Of a DNA stretch of 64,000 bases, positions 18,263 to 27,885 are shown in pieces. The stretch lies in contig NZ_BLZO01000132.1 of assembly GCF_014132355.1 (NCBI RefSeq), forward strand, positions 1 through 64,000. The letters run 5' to 3'. Below the pieces are notes generated by a model. The model saw only the letters and a program-made list of their open reading frames with translations. It was not told the origin of the DNA and did not search any database. Position 1 is the first letter of the stretch. Each line of letters opens with the position of its first letter. The stretch comes from Okeania sp. KiyG1. Lineage in GTDB: Bacteria; Cyanobacteriota; Cyanobacteriia; Cyanobacteriales; Microcoleaceae. A program made the position numbers and the translations under genes.

Positions 18263-18305
18263 CTTTCTTTGGCAGTCCTGCGGAGCGTAATGGTATATAG
18301 CAAAA

Positions 18306-18545
18306 AGGAATAAATACCAGGCACGGGAGCAAGATGCTCCCACTGCCGTCTCTGGTAACAAACATTGCCGGACAATGCACCACCACCCAAAAGTTTAAAA
18401 CTCACACAACACCAGATTTTTCCTAAGGAATAAATACCAGGCACGGGAGCAAGATGCTCCCACTGCCGTCTCTGGTAACAAACATTGCCGGACAATGCAC
18501 CACTACCCAAAAGTTTAAAACTCACACAACACCAGATTTTTCCTT
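18306..18545. repeat. Tandem duplication of a 120-bp unit
   Basis: The two units starting near 18306 and 18426 differ at only about one base. Each includes a GGGAGCAAGATGCTCCC hairpin. A partial third copy (CACCACCCAAAAGTTT region) lies at about 18066-18120, split from the others by the MITE. It is followed by a 7-base CTTCTAC microsatellite at 18545-18585. Confidence 0.88.
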
Positions 18546-18620
18546 CTTCTACCTTCTACCTTCTACCTTCTGCCTTCTGCCTTCTTTAATTATTAATTAT
18601 TAATTATTCATTATTAATTG

Positions 18621-20006
18621 TTAAACCCTACTATTCTTCTTCATAAAAACTATAAAAAGATATTCATTTTTAAAACCATGTTTATCTAAGACATGATGAA
18701 TTAACCCACGATCGATTAATAATTGACCAATTGAAATTGCTTCTTGTAAATTAAAATTTTGAGTCCTCATTAACCATTTTACTGCCTCAGAACCAACAAA
18801 ACATTTTGAGTAAATACCCCACCGATGTCGGCGGTCTTTTATTGCTACTCCATGAGAACCACGCATTTCCTTAATCAAGGTATCTATATCTATATTATTA
18901 AGAATTTTACTGTCGATATTATCTCTGGTTGATACAGTTAAATTATCCTCTTCATCTAGCTCTAAATCAGAAATTTTTCTTTCCAGTTTATGTACAAAAT
19001 TATCAGGATAATAAAGCTCTACAGACTGGGGAGTATTTTTCTGCATCCAAGTCTGAATCATTTGCTCTATTTCTGGAGATTTTAAATGCAAATCTCGCTG
19101 AGGAAAAGGAATTTCAATTCCATATTTTCTTAGACTTACTTCAATACGATAATTTAGTTCACTTTTTAGCTTATGTTTTTTCTGAGGTTCTCTAATCCAA
19201 ACAAGCAAATCAAAGTTTAGAGAACTATCACCAAATTCTTGAAACCATAGTTGCGGTGATGGATGTAATAATACTTCTGGATGACTTTTAGCTACTTCTA
19301 AAATAGCTTTTCTAACTGACTTAATTTCAGAACCATAAGCAACTCCTATGGGAACTTTTACCCGAGAAATCGGATTGTTGTGACTCCAGTTTAAAACTTC
19401 ATTTTCTAGAAAACGAGAGTTAGGAACAATTAAAGAAATCTTATCTAATGTAGTAATGTAAGTGCTGCGTAAACCAATCCGTTTAACAATACCTTCTAAA
19501 TTTCCAACTTGAATAAAATCACCTACTTGAATAGGTCGCTCAAAAATTAGAATAATGCCACTCATAAAATTGTTAGCAATATTCTGTAGACCAAAACCGA
19601 TACCTACACCAAGGACACTAGCAATAATTGCTAAAGAACTAACATCTACGCCCCAAAGTTGCAGAAGAATGAGTAGACCTAAGAAAATCAAGCCATATTG
19701 AACTAAGAAACTAATTGTATCTTGAATGCTCTGCTCTGCTCCTGTTAAGCCAATAATTTTAGTTCTGAAGATTTTAATAAAATATCCGACTCCTTTCCAC
19801 ATTGCAATGGTTAATCCGACTAAAAACATTATGTCTAAAATGGAAAAACCTTTGTTACCTAGAGTAAAAATAGGAGAAGTAAAGCTCTCTATTAAAAAAT
19901 TTAATACCTGATTACGATAGTCGCGAATTAATGGTATTAAATCAGTTATATAGAAGACAACTACTATCCAGACTATGACTCTAACAGCAATTCCAGCCAA
20001 TGGCAA
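18621..20006 (-). CDS. MscS-type mechanosensitive channel core with C-terminal DEP domain (3' part of a frameshifted gene)
   Basis: Four or so membrane segments (VIVWIVVVFYI, IMFLVGLTIAMW, YGLIFLGLLILLQLWGV) lead to the MscS pore helix and beta domain (GIGFGLQNIANNFMSGIILI, PIQVGDFIQVGNLEGIVKRI, NSRFLENEVLNWS). Residues ~375-455 are a DEP domain (IYSKCFVGSEAVKWLMRT), which is unusual on MscS and may link it to membrane or signalling partners. The frame stays open upstream of the TTG at 20006 and reads EEKYPQFVNYLPTILPLAG, so the real start is in the neighbouring reading frame (19973-20599). Gated by membrane tension, it would release solutes on osmotic downshift. Confidence 0.85.
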   Translation of the reverse strand: MPLAGIAVRVIVWIVVVFYITDLIPLIRDYRNQVLNFLIESFTSPIFTLGNKGFSILDIMFLVGLTIAMWKGVGYFIKIFRTKIIGLTGAEQSIQDTISFLVQYGLIFLGLLILLQLWGVDVSSLAIIASVLGVGIGFGLQNIANNFMSGIILIFERPIQVGDFIQVGNLEGIVKRIGLRSTYITTLDKISLIVPNSRFLENEVLNWSHNNPISRVKVPIGVAYGSEIKSVRKAILEVAKSHPEVLLHPSPQLWFQEFGDSSLNFDLLVWIREPQKKHKLKSELNYRIEVSLRKYGIEIPFPQRDLHLKSPEIEQMIQTWMQKNTPQSVELYYPDNFVHKLERKISDLELDEEDNLTVSTRDNIDSKILNNIDIDTLIKEMRGSHGVAIKDRRHRWGIYSKCFVGSEAVKWLMRTQNFNLQEAISIGQLLIDRGLIHHVLDKHGFKNEYLFIVFMKKNSRV

Positions 20007-20599
20007 AATTGTCGGTAAATAATTGACAAATTGAGGATATTTTTCCTCAAATAAATTGCTAATTTTGAATTCAAAAAACGATAAGAGAACTCTAGAGCTA
20101 AGGCAGCTAAAATTAGAATAATACTGATGATTAATACTTTGAAAATATAACCTGGCTGACGTTCTGTTTGAGCTAATTCCAAAGCTTCTTCAATTTTATA
20201 TTTCCAGATTACTGCTTGCTCTTCTATCTTCATTCTTCCTTTAACATCTGCCACAGTTACTGTGAGTAGATAGTTATTATTAGCACGCAGAATTGTTTCT
20301 TTATTTTGCTGGTCTATGTCTACCTCTATAGATTCACCTGAGTTTAAGATATCTTCTAATTTTGAACTGATGATTTCAGCCCGTTTAGCAGCCGTCAAAT
20401 TGGTCTCATCATTACCTGCTACTTGAAATAAGTTTTGACCATTAAGCTCTACTGGAGCTGTTTTAAAATTATTATTAGTAGCAGTAGATTGCCCCCAAGC
20501 TGGTACTATGAAAAATAATAAAGGTAACAAACAAGCAATTATTAATATTTTGAAAATTTGTTTTGTAGCTGTTTTTCTCCGCAGTGGAAAAATCCTCAT
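19973..20599 (-). CDS. N-terminal periplasmic part of the MscS-DEP channel (5' part of the frameshifted gene)
   Basis: ATG 20599 begins a signal peptide (MRIFPLRRKTATKQIFKILI, hydrophobic stretch to PAWGQ). A longer TTG start at 20701 is possible but adds no recognisable domain. A ~120-residue periplasmic domain with LTVTVADVKGRMK follows, then a membrane helix (ILIISIILILAALALEFSY-like). The frame then runs out 34 bases into the 18621-20006 frame. A shift of -1 at or just after the minus-strand run TTTTTTG (20072-20078) fuses the two into a normal large MscS of about 660 residues. Confidence 0.75.
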   Translation of the reverse strand: MRIFPLRRKTATKQIFKILIIACLLPLLFFIVPAWGQSTATNNNFKTAPVELNGQNLFQVAGNDETNLTAAKRAEIISSKLEDILNSGESIEVDIDQQNKETILRANNNYLLTVTVADVKGRMKIEEQAVIWKYKIEEALELAQTERQPGYIFKVLIISIILILAALALEFSYRFLNSKLAIYLRKNILNLSIIYRQFCHWLELLLES

Positions 20600-20718
20600 G
20601 TTATTAATTACTAGAGAGCGATTTGTTTGTTCGCCTCTTGCCAGTTTTTTCAACTTTAGCCACAAATATTCATACCACATAGCTACCCTTGAAAACCTCA
20701 ATGAACCTTTAATTATAG

Positions 20719-20930
20719 GTAAGCATTCAGCCGTCAGCCATCAGCTAGCCTCCTATGGTCGTAACTGCGAACTTCAGCTATTGCTTTTAGTTTATTTTCA
20801 AAGCAATATTTAATTGTCTTACTACAAAAGTTGCCTCCCTTACCCTTAAAGTCAGTTGTTAATTTCAATACTGTCCTATATGAGAGAGTCTTGTTGCTGA
20901 TAGCTGACAGCGAGCTAGCTGAATGCTTAC
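20719..20930. mobile_element. MITE family D (GTAAGCATTCAG ends), copy 1, with 8-bp TSD AATTATAG
   Basis: Ends GTAAGCATTCAGC and GCTGAATGCTTAC are flanked on both sides by AATTATAG (20711-20718, 20931-20938). The interior is shared with the other family-D copies (GCTATTGCTTTTAGTTTA, GAGAGAGTCTTGTTGCTGA). Non-coding, 212 bp. Confidence 0.9.
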
Positions 20931-20996
20931 AATTATAGACTAATTTGCTGTGGACAAATTGACGCACTAAATTTGTTAACTTATTGGTACTTTCTA

Positions 20997-21253
20997 GTAA
21001 GCATTTCCTACGGAATGCTGCGCAAACAGCCGTCAGCCAGCCTCCTATGGTCAGAACTGCGAACTTCAGCTAGCCTCCTATGGTCGGAACTACGTTAACA
21101 GCTATTGCTTTTAATTTAGGATAAAAGCAATATTTAATTGTCTTACTACAAAAGTTGGCTCCTTTGCCTTTAAAGTAAGTTGTTAATTTAAACACTATCC
21201 CATAAGAGAGAGTCTTGTTGCTGATAGCTGACAGCTAATAGCTGAATGGTTAC
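20997..21253. mobile_element. MITE family D, copy 2 (no readable TSD)
   Basis: Starts GTAAGCATTTCC(T)ACGGAATG and ends CTGAATGGTTAC. The flanks do not match, so one end is probably altered. It has a duplicated CAGCTAGCCTCCTATGGTC block. The rest of the 20702-21533 gap shows no gene. Confidence 0.75.
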
Positions 21254-21533
21254 CTTGGAATTATGATAATCCTTACTTTATAGAGATAAAGTATAAGGAT
21301 TTAATTCAAGATACTAATCTGATTTTATTCAGAGAATTTTTTCTTCTAGGGTTTAAGGAAAGAATTATTCCTAGTCTATTAAGAATAGCCTACAGAAAAA
21401 GTTTGTTTTCTGGACTGGTTTCAAACAGTAAGCATATCAGATAGGGAAAAAAACAGCAGTGGAAAGAATATTTTAAACCCATTCACGAAGCAAAATTTTC
21501 CGATCTATTTGATGATGTTTTGCTCAAACTCAA

Positions 21534-22604
21534 TTATGAGTAATTATTCAATAATCGACCGACTAAATTTGCTAATCTTTTAGCACTATCATTTACTGCT
21601 AATTTTTCCGAACCATGACTCATTTTTTCCAGTTTTTCTGGTGAATTTAATAACTCCAAAACTACTGTTTTAAGTTTGTCTGAAGTTAATTCTGTTTGAG
21701 GAAAAACTATTGACGCTTCCATATTTGCAAATACATTAGCATTATAAACTTGATGATTATCAGCAGCATAAGGATAAGGAATTAAAATAGATGGTGTATG
21801 AGTAACTGCTAACTCTGTTAAACTACCTGCTCCTGCTCTACTAATCACTAAATTTGCCCGCTGAAATAAACCAGCCATATTATTATAAAATGTCGTGGGA
21901 AAATATTGGGGATGTTCTACACTAAAAGCATCTTGGTCATTTTCTCCAGTTTGGTGAATAATCCAAGCACCAGCATCAACCCATGCAGGAACACATTCTC
22001 TCACTAATTGGTTAACCGAAACTGCTCCTTGAGAACCACCAACAACTGCAATTACAGGGACATTTTCTGGAATAGGTATATCTAACACTTGGGGAGACAA
22101 AAATTGCTCTCTGACAGGAGTACCTACATAAACCGTCTTACTATTAGGAAGATATTTTGCTCCTTCCTCAAAACCCACTGCCACTACATTACATAAACGA
22201 CTAAACCAGCGTGTCACCTTTCCTGGCAACACATTAGACTCATGGAGAATAACTGGTAAACCTAGAGAACGAGCAGCAATAATGGCCGGAGCAGCAATAT
22301 AACCGCCTGTGGTAAACAATCCTTGAAAGTTTCCCTGCTTAAGTATATGTCTTACCTTTAGAATAGAGCCAATCAGTCCACTCAAAATTTTTAAAGTTCC
22401 CAGGCCCAATTTCTGTTGAAAACCTTCAACTGATATAGTATGGAGAGGATACTCGGATGGCACTAACTTAGTTTCTAGACGATTAGGTACTCCTAGCCAT
22501 TCGATCTGATAATCCTTTAATTGGTCAGCAGTGGCGATCGCTGGAAATAAATGTCCGCCAGTGCCACTGGCCGCGATTAACAATTTAATTGATGTATTGG
22601 TCAA
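21534..22604 (-). CDS. murG: UDP-GlcNAc:undecaprenyl-PP-MurNAc-pentapeptide GlcNAc transferase MurG
   Basis: Peptidoglycan glycosyltransferase making lipid II from lipid I at the inner membrane face. LIAASGTGGHLFPAIATADQ is the N-terminal GGT motif, with TTGGYIAAPAIIAARSLGLP and ESNVLPGKVTRW as family signatures. The C-domain shows VVGGSQGAVSVNQ and SRAGAGSLTELAV, the UDP-GlcNAc-binding region. 356 aa, the usual length. The start is TTG at 22604, preceded by GGGAGAAAG. No division genes are adjacent, as is usual in cyanobacteria. Confidence 0.95.
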   Translation of the reverse strand: MTNTSIKLLIAASGTGGHLFPAIATADQLKDYQIEWLGVPNRLETKLVPSEYPLHTISVEGFQQKLGLGTLKILSGLIGSILKVRHILKQGNFQGLFTTGGYIAAPAIIAARSLGLPVILHESNVLPGKVTRWFSRLCNVVAVGFEEGAKYLPNSKTVYVGTPVREQFLSPQVLDIPIPENVPVIAVVGGSQGAVSVNQLVRECVPAWVDAGAWIIHQTGENDQDAFSVEHPQYFPTTFYNNMAGLFQRANLVISRAGAGSLTELAVTHTPSILIPYPYAADNHQVYNANVFANMEASIVFPQTELTSDKLKTVVLELLNSPEKLEKMSHGSEKLAVNDSAKRLANLVGRLLNNYS

Positions 22605-22964
22605 GGTTTCTTTCTCCCTGGTATAACAATGAAATAAGTCAAAAATCTCAAATCAAAAAGCCACAGTAATGAAAATTGATAATTTGTGTGTTGTAAATTA
22701 TCTATAGCAGGGAACAGGGAATAGGGAACAGTGACAAAAGCTTTTCTCTGTCTCAGGTTCATCATCAATCTATATCCTAACCAACTCATTCCTTGCTATA
22801 ACTTTCAGTTTTGCAGAAGGTCTAAATATTTCATAATCAGTCCTTAAATGCAGTAACATTCGGTAAAAATCAAACCTATGGCCATAGAATTCGATTCTAA
22901 CAACTTTTATAAGTTAAAAATGATTATTTCTCAAATTATATTTCGTTCCCAAAGCAAATTTTTG

Positions 22965-23092
22965 ATGAAATTTCAGAAATTATCAATAACATTATTTAGT
23001 TCTTTATTACTAAGTTTAACTGTTTCTTCTGGAATAGTTTTATCTCCTAATTTGGCTTTAGCTCAAGATAGAGATAAAACCCTGATGAACTG
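22965..23092 (+). CDS. Signal-peptide fragment of a frameshifted secreted NTF2-like protein
   Basis: ATG 22965 encodes a signal peptide (LSITLFSSLLLSLTVSSG, cleavage after ALA) followed by QDRDK, then a stop at 23090-23092. The neighbouring frame reads PDELTDMLKKIDRAASRQD, so the natural protein should continue across a -1 shift in AAAACCC near 23078-23084. As it stands this piece is not functional alone. Confidence 0.6.
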
Positions 23093-23098
23093 ACCGAT

Positions 23099-23764
23099 AT
23101 GTTGAAAAAAATCGATCGAGCTGCCAGTCGTCAAGACTTAGAAGATGTAATGGATTTCTATAGTAATGATTTTACTAACTCTGATGGTTTAAATCGGGAA
23201 AGTTTGTCAGAAGCTTTATCTGAATTCTGGCAACTTTATCAATCAGTTAAATATCGTACTGAAGTAAAATCCTGGGAAATAGATGGCGATGCAATTGTGG
23301 CTGAAACTGTTACTTACATTACTGGTATTCAGGAAATGAACGATAGAAATATAACATTAAAGTCTACAATTACTTCTCAACAACGTTATGAAGGTAAAAA
23401 AATTGTTGAACAAGAAATTTTAGCCGAGCGTAGTGAACTTACATCAGGCAAAAATCCGCCTACTATTAATATCAATTTACCAGTAGAAGTAGAAGTAGGT
23501 GAAAAGTATAACTTTGATGTGGTTGTTGCAGAACCTTTAGGCGAACAAATTATGTTAGGAGCTGCTTGGGAAGAACCAATTAATGAAAATTCTTATAATT
23601 TTGAGCCTGCTAAATTTAAATTAGAACTATTGCCTTCTGGGGGAATTTTTAAAATTGGTGAGGCTACAGAAAATTCTCAGGATCAATGGTTATCAACAGT
23701 TTTGATGCGAAAAGGAGGTATTACTATTAGTACCCATCGTTTAAGGGTTTTGGATAAGTTCTAA
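23099..23764 (+). CDS. NTF2-like / DUF4440-type domain protein, N-terminally truncated by frameshift
   Basis: LEDVMDFYSNDFTNSDG and LTVxxxVKYRTEVKSWEIDGD-type strands fit the SnoaL/NTF2-like fold, which binds small ligands or serves as a scaffold. The C-terminal ~90 residues (INLPVEVEVGEKYNFDVVV) form a beta-rich extension. With the upstream signal peptide restored by a one-base shift, it is a ~265-aa periplasmic protein. ATG 23099 has no Shine-Dalgarno and is probably not a natural start. No enzyme motif seen. Confidence 0.65.
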   Translation: MLKKIDRAASRQDLEDVMDFYSNDFTNSDGLNRESLSEALSEFWQLYQSVKYRTEVKSWEIDGDAIVAETVTYITGIQEMNDRNITLKSTITSQQRYEGKKIVEQEILAERSELTSGKNPPTININLPVEVEVGEKYNFDVVVAEPLGEQIMLGAAWEEPINENSYNFEPAKFKLELLPSGGIFKIGEATENSQDQWLSTVLMRKGGITISTHRLRVLDKF

Positions 23765-23774
23765 GGAGTCATTA

Positions 23775-24045
23775 GAATTTAGAATTTAGAATTTAGAATT
23801 TAGAATTATTTATTCTTATAAATAATATAAATAAGAGGATTGAATAAAAGGATTTTTTTTCTTCTCTTGGTCGATTGGATATGCTTAGGAAACCCATCCA
23901 TCCCACCCTTCGGGAAGCTGCGCTTTTCGGTGCGGAATGCGCTCGCATTCATGTCGCGTAGCGTTAACGTAGTTATGCGCCAGCAAAACGACCGCTTTTT
24001 TCTCCATGAATGGAGAGGCTTTATACCTGAATTTTTCGGTAAATA
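23775..24045 (-). repeat. Dispersed repeat family A with inner GGTCGATTGG module
   Basis: Opens with a 7-base AGAATTT microsatellite and ends at TTTTTCGGTAAATAAT, the reverse of the family-A head. The inner module (CTTGGTCGATTGGATATG through AGCAAAACGACCGC) also occurs in the copies at 27467, 29821 and 33373 but not in the short copies. Non-coding. Confidence 0.7.
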
Positions 24046-24081
24046 ATTAAATCAAACTGGTAAATTTATAGAATAGTCAAT

Positions 24082-24855
24082 ATGATTTCTGTTGATAATA
24101 AAATAGTCTTAATTACAGGTGCTAGTAGTGGTATTGGAGAGTCTTGTGCCAATGTATTTGCTCAAGCAGGTGCAAATCTAATTTTGGCTGCACGTCGCCA
24201 AGAAAAACTGGAAAAACTTGCTGATGAATTAACTAAAAAATTCCAGTGTAAAATTTATTTATTAAAGCTAGATGTACGCGATCGCCTAGCAGTAGAATCA
24301 GCAATAAATTCTTTGCCTGACCCTTGGAAAAATATTGATATTTTGATTAATAATGCTGGTTTAAGTCGTGGTTTAGAGAAACTCCATATTGGGGACTTCA
24401 ACGATTGGGAAGAAATGATTGATACTAATGTTAAAGGATTACTATACATGACTCGCTATGTAGTACCAGGAATGGTTAATCGTAGTCAAGGTCATGTAGT
24501 TAATATTGGTTCTATTGCTGGTCGTGCTGCTTATCCTGGAGGTAATGTTTATTGTGCTTCTAAGGCTGCTGTTAGAGCAATTTCTGAGGGGTTAAAACAG
24601 GATTTATTAGGAACTCCTGTGCGAGTCACTGAGATTCAACCAGGTTTAGTAGAGACAGAATTTAGTAATGTCCGATTCCATGGGGACACAGAAAAGGCTA
24701 AGAATGTTTACAAAGACTTGACACCATTAACCGGAGATGATATTGCAGATTTAGTATTTTTCTGCGTTACGCGATCGCCCCATGTTAATATCAGTGAACT
24801 ATTGGTAGTACCCACAGACCAGGCTAATGCAACTATGGTTCATCGACATCATTGA
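24082..24855 (+). CDS. Short-chain dehydrogenase/reductase (YdfG/serine 3-dehydrogenase-like)
   Basis: Classical SDR, 257 aa. ITGASSGIGESCANVFAQAG is the nucleotide-binding motif, NNAGLSRG the structural NNAG, and YCASK gives Tyr157 and Lys161, with Ser upstream in NIGSIAGRAAYPGG. EIQPGLVETEFSNVRFHGD closely resembles YdfG-type NADP-dependent 3-hydroxy acid dehydrogenases. Cytosolic. The substrate is not certain. It stands alone, with an 8-base minisatellite 25 bases after the stop. Confidence 0.88.
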   Translation: MISVDNKIVLITGASSGIGESCANVFAQAGANLILAARRQEKLEKLADELTKKFQCKIYLLKLDVRDRLAVESAINSLPDPWKNIDILINNAGLSRGLEKLHIGDFNDWEEMIDTNVKGLLYMTRYVVPGMVNRSQGHVVNIGSIAGRAAYPGGNVYCASKAAVRAISEGLKQDLLGTPVRVTEIQPGLVETEFSNVRFHGDTEKAKNVYKDLTPLTGDDIADLVFFCVTRSPHVNISELLVVPTDQANATMVHRHH

Positions 24856-24880
24856 CATCTCCATAAAAGGGCAGGGAATT

Positions 24881-24978
24881 GATGGGGAGATGGGGAGATG
24901 GGGAGATGGGGAGATGGGGAGATGGGGAGATGGGGAGATGGGGAGATGGGGAGATGGGGAGATGGGGAGATGGGGAGA
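24881..24978 (+). repeat. 8-bp minisatellite GATGGGGA, about 12 units
   Basis: Uninterrupted 8-base iterations, each with a G4 run, giving spurious open frames on both strands. The rest of the 24856-25164 gap has no gene. Likely length-variable between isolates and G-quadruplex prone. Confidence 0.92.
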
Positions 24979-25164
24979 TTTGCACAATTATCTGATGAAT
25001 ATTCTCTGACGACAAAGAATTAGCCCTGCCATAAAAGGGGGAATATGGAACAGGGAGAAGTAATTGATAAATTACAGATAAGAAATGATGAATTTTTTTT
25101 TGCACAAAAGACTAAAATTCATCTCAACTTCTAAGATGATAGAAACAATTTACACACAAAAAAG

Positions 25165-27276
25165 ATGAAATATCCAAAACAACCTTTAACATATCCCATT
25201 ATCCACAAAACAGACATAGTGGAAAATTATAATGGTGTTCAAGTTCCTGACCCCTATCGATGGTTAGAAGACCCTAATTCAGAAGAAACTCAAGCATGGG
25301 TAAAGGCGCAGAATGAAATTACTTTTAATTATCTCTCAGAAATTTCCGAACGAGAAAACATCAAAAAACGACTAACTAAAATCTGGGATTATGAAAAATA
25401 TAGCGTTCCTTTCAAAGAAGGCGATCGCTACTTCTATTACAAGAATGATGGTTTACAAAATCAAAGTATTTTATACACTTTGCCTTCTCTTGATGCTGAA
25501 TCAAAAGTTTTGATAGACCCCAACAAATTCTCAGAAGATGGAACAGTTGCTCTTTCGGGAATTGCTATTAGTAAAGATGGAAAATTAATCGCTTATGGTA
25601 TTTCTAAGTCTGGTTCAGACTGGCAAGAATGGCGGATTAAAAATATTGAAACGGGAGAAGATTTACCAGATGTTTTGCAATGGATAAAATTTAATGTACC
25701 AGCTTGGAAAAATGATAATCAAGGTTTGTTTTATAGTCGCTACGAAAAACCACAAGCAGGAGAATTAGAAGAAACTAATTATTTACAAAAAGTTTACTAC
25801 CATAGTTTAGGTACTCCTCAAAATGAGGATGTACTAATTTATGAAAAACCAGAGCGAAAAGAATGGAGTTTCAATTGTTATGTCACGGAAGATAGTAAAT
25901 ATTTAGTTATTACAGTTTGGCAAAGTACAGACCGCAAAAATTTGGTCTTTTATCAGGATTTAACTATAGAAGATGCGCCGATAGTAGAACTAATTAGTGA
26001 ATTTGAAGCTGAATACCGTCTGATAGATAATGATGATAATATCTTTTGGTTTGTCACAGATTTTGATGCTCCGAAAAGACGAGTTATTGCTATTGATATT
26101 AATAACCCTCCATCTCCTTCTTTAGTCACAGGAGAAAATAAGGATAAATGGCAAGAAATTATTCCTGAAACAACAGATACATTGAGAGGAGTAGGTACAC
26201 TTAATAATCAGTTTGTTGCTTTCTATTTAAAAGATGCTCATACTCAAGTAAAAATATTTAATCTTGATGGTTCCCCAGTCAGAAATGTAGACTTACCCGG
26301 AATTGGTTCTGTGGGTGGTTTTTATGGTAAACGTTACGAGACAACTACATTTTATAGTTATGTTAGTTTCACAACTCCCTCAACTATTTATCAGTACGAT
26401 CTGGTCAGTGGTGAAAGTAAAATTTATCGTCAACCAACTGTAGATTTTAATCCTGATGAATTTGAAACCAAGCAAATTTTTTATAGTAGTAAGGATGGTA
26501 CAAGAGTACCAATGTTTATTACTCATAAAAAGGGTCTGAAGCTGGATGGTAATAATCCGACTATTCTCTATGGATATGGAGGGTTTAGTATTTCTATCAC
26601 TCCAAGTTTTTCTATTAGTAGATTAGTCTGGTTAGAGATGGGTGGCGTATATGCAGTTGCCAATATTCGTGGAGGTGGAGAATATGGTGAAGAGTGGCAT
26701 AAAGCAGGAATAAAACAACATAAACAAAATGTATTTGATGATTTTATTAGTGCTGCTGAATGGTTGATTGAAAATAACTGGACTTCCTCGAAAAAATTAG
26801 CTATTACTGGTGCAAGTAATGGTGGTTTATTGGTAGGTGCTTGTATAACTCAAAGACCAGAATTATTTGGTGCAGCTCTACCTGCAGTGGGAGTAATGGA
26901 TATGTTACGTTTCCATAAATTTACTATTGGTTGGGCGTGGGTTGCTGATTATGGTTCTCCAGATAATCCAGAAGAATTTAAAGCTTTATATGCTTATTCT
27001 CCCCTACATAATTTAAAGCCAGAAATATCTTATCCGGCAACTTTAATTACTACTGCTGACCATGATGACCGAGTTGTTCCAGCTCATAGTTTTAAGTTTA
27101 TTTCTGCTTTACAAGCCGCTCATATTGGAGATAATCCAGTGTTAATTAGAATTGAAACTAAAGCAGGTCATGGAGCAGGAAAACCTACTACGAAAATTAT
27201 TGAAGAAATTACAGATGAATTTGCTTTTTTGCTGAGAAATTTTCAGATTGAATTGCCAGAACATTTTGGTAATTAA
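25165..27276 (+). CDS. Prolyl oligopeptidase (S9A)
   Basis: 703 aa. N-terminal YPxxxKTDIVENYNGVQVPDPYRW is the S9A signature, leading into the seven-bladed propeller. The C-terminal hydrolase carries Ser551 in TGASNGGLLVGACI, Asp635 in DHDDRVVPAHS and His669 in KAGHGAGKP. ANIRGGGEYGEEWHKAG is the conserved pre-elbow segment. It cleaves short peptides after proline in the cytosol. No signal peptide. Monocistronic by spacing. Distinct from the S9C enzyme at 16030. Confidence 0.95.
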   Translation: MKYPKQPLTYPIIHKTDIVENYNGVQVPDPYRWLEDPNSEETQAWVKAQNEITFNYLSEISERENIKKRLTKIWDYEKYSVPFKEGDRYFYYKNDGLQNQSILYTLPSLDAESKVLIDPNKFSEDGTVALSGIAISKDGKLIAYGISKSGSDWQEWRIKNIETGEDLPDVLQWIKFNVPAWKNDNQGLFYSRYEKPQAGELEETNYLQKVYYHSLGTPQNEDVLIYEKPERKEWSFNCYVTEDSKYLVITVWQSTDRKNLVFYQDLTIEDAPIVELISEFEAEYRLIDNDDNIFWFVTDFDAPKRRVIAIDINNPPSPSLVTGENKDKWQEIIPETTDTLRGVGTLNNQFVAFYLKDAHTQVKIFNLDGSPVRNVDLPGIGSVGGFYGKRYETTTFYSYVSFTTPSTIYQYDLVSGESKIYRQPTVDFNPDEFETKQIFYSSKDGTRVPMFITHKKGLKLDGNNPTILYGYGGFSISITPSFSISRLVWLEMGGVYAVANIRGGGEYGEEWHKAGIKQHKQNVFDDFISAAEWLIENNWTSSKKLAITGASNGGLLVGACITQRPELFGAALPAVGVMDMLRFHKFTIGWAWVADYGSPDNPEEFKALYAYSPLHNLKPEISYPATLITTADHDDRVVPAHSFKFISALQAAHIGDNPVLIRIETKAGHGAGKPTTKIIEEITDEFAFLLRNFQIELPEHFGN

Positions 27277-27466
27277 TTACAGCATTTTTGGAGTTGATGA
27301 AGTCAAAATTTTAGGACTTTAGGGAGTATGGAGTAGGGAAAAAAAGATTAATTTTAACACTGTACCTCACGCTTCCTAAAAAGTGTTGTAAGTTGTTAGT
27401 TAATCATAACTCCAATAATGATTTGATAAATTATTCTCCGGTATAACCAACTAAAAATCCATTCAT

Positions 27467-27727
27467 TAATTGATAATGGATAATTGATAATTGATAATTA
27501 CCTCTGGTTAAAACCGTTACGGAATTGAAAATAAGGAAATATTATTTCTTCTCTTGGTTGATTGGATATGGCGAGGGGACCCGCTCTTGACAGAGCCGCT
27601 CCGCTTTATATGTTGCGGAGCAAAACGCCATCCCTCAACAGCTTTTTTCCCCTTAAAAGGGGAGGCTTCAAGGCGCGAATTATTTAATTATTAATTATTA
27701 ATTATTAATTATTAATTATTCGGTAAA
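27467..27727 (-). repeat. Dispersed repeat family A with inner module
   Basis: From TTGATAATGGATAATTG to TTAATTATTCGG, with the inner GGTTGATTGGATATGGCGAG module at about 27549-27625. Together with short low-complexity text it accounts for most of the 27277-27885 gap. No gene seen there. Confidence 0.7.
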
Positions 27728-27885
27728 TATTCCTCCCCAAAAATCTTCAACAGAAACAACCTGTTGAACATTACTTTTTCGAGCAAATTAAACCATATAC
27801 CAAAGAAGGATAATTAACGATTAGATTAGCCAGCTATAAACTACCTTAAGTTATAATTATTATTGGAAGTTAAAAATTTAGAAAA

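Noticed and set aside
23840-24046. 68-aa frame upstream of the SDR gene
   Set aside because: Lies in a family-A dispersed repeat; the same text occurs non-coding elsewhere.
24799-25105. Open frames on both strands across the GATGGGGA minisatellite, and possible CRISPR array
   Set aside because: The 8-bp unit has no spacers and the frames are pure repeat translation. No CRISPR-type 25-40 bp repeat with unique spacers exists in the window.
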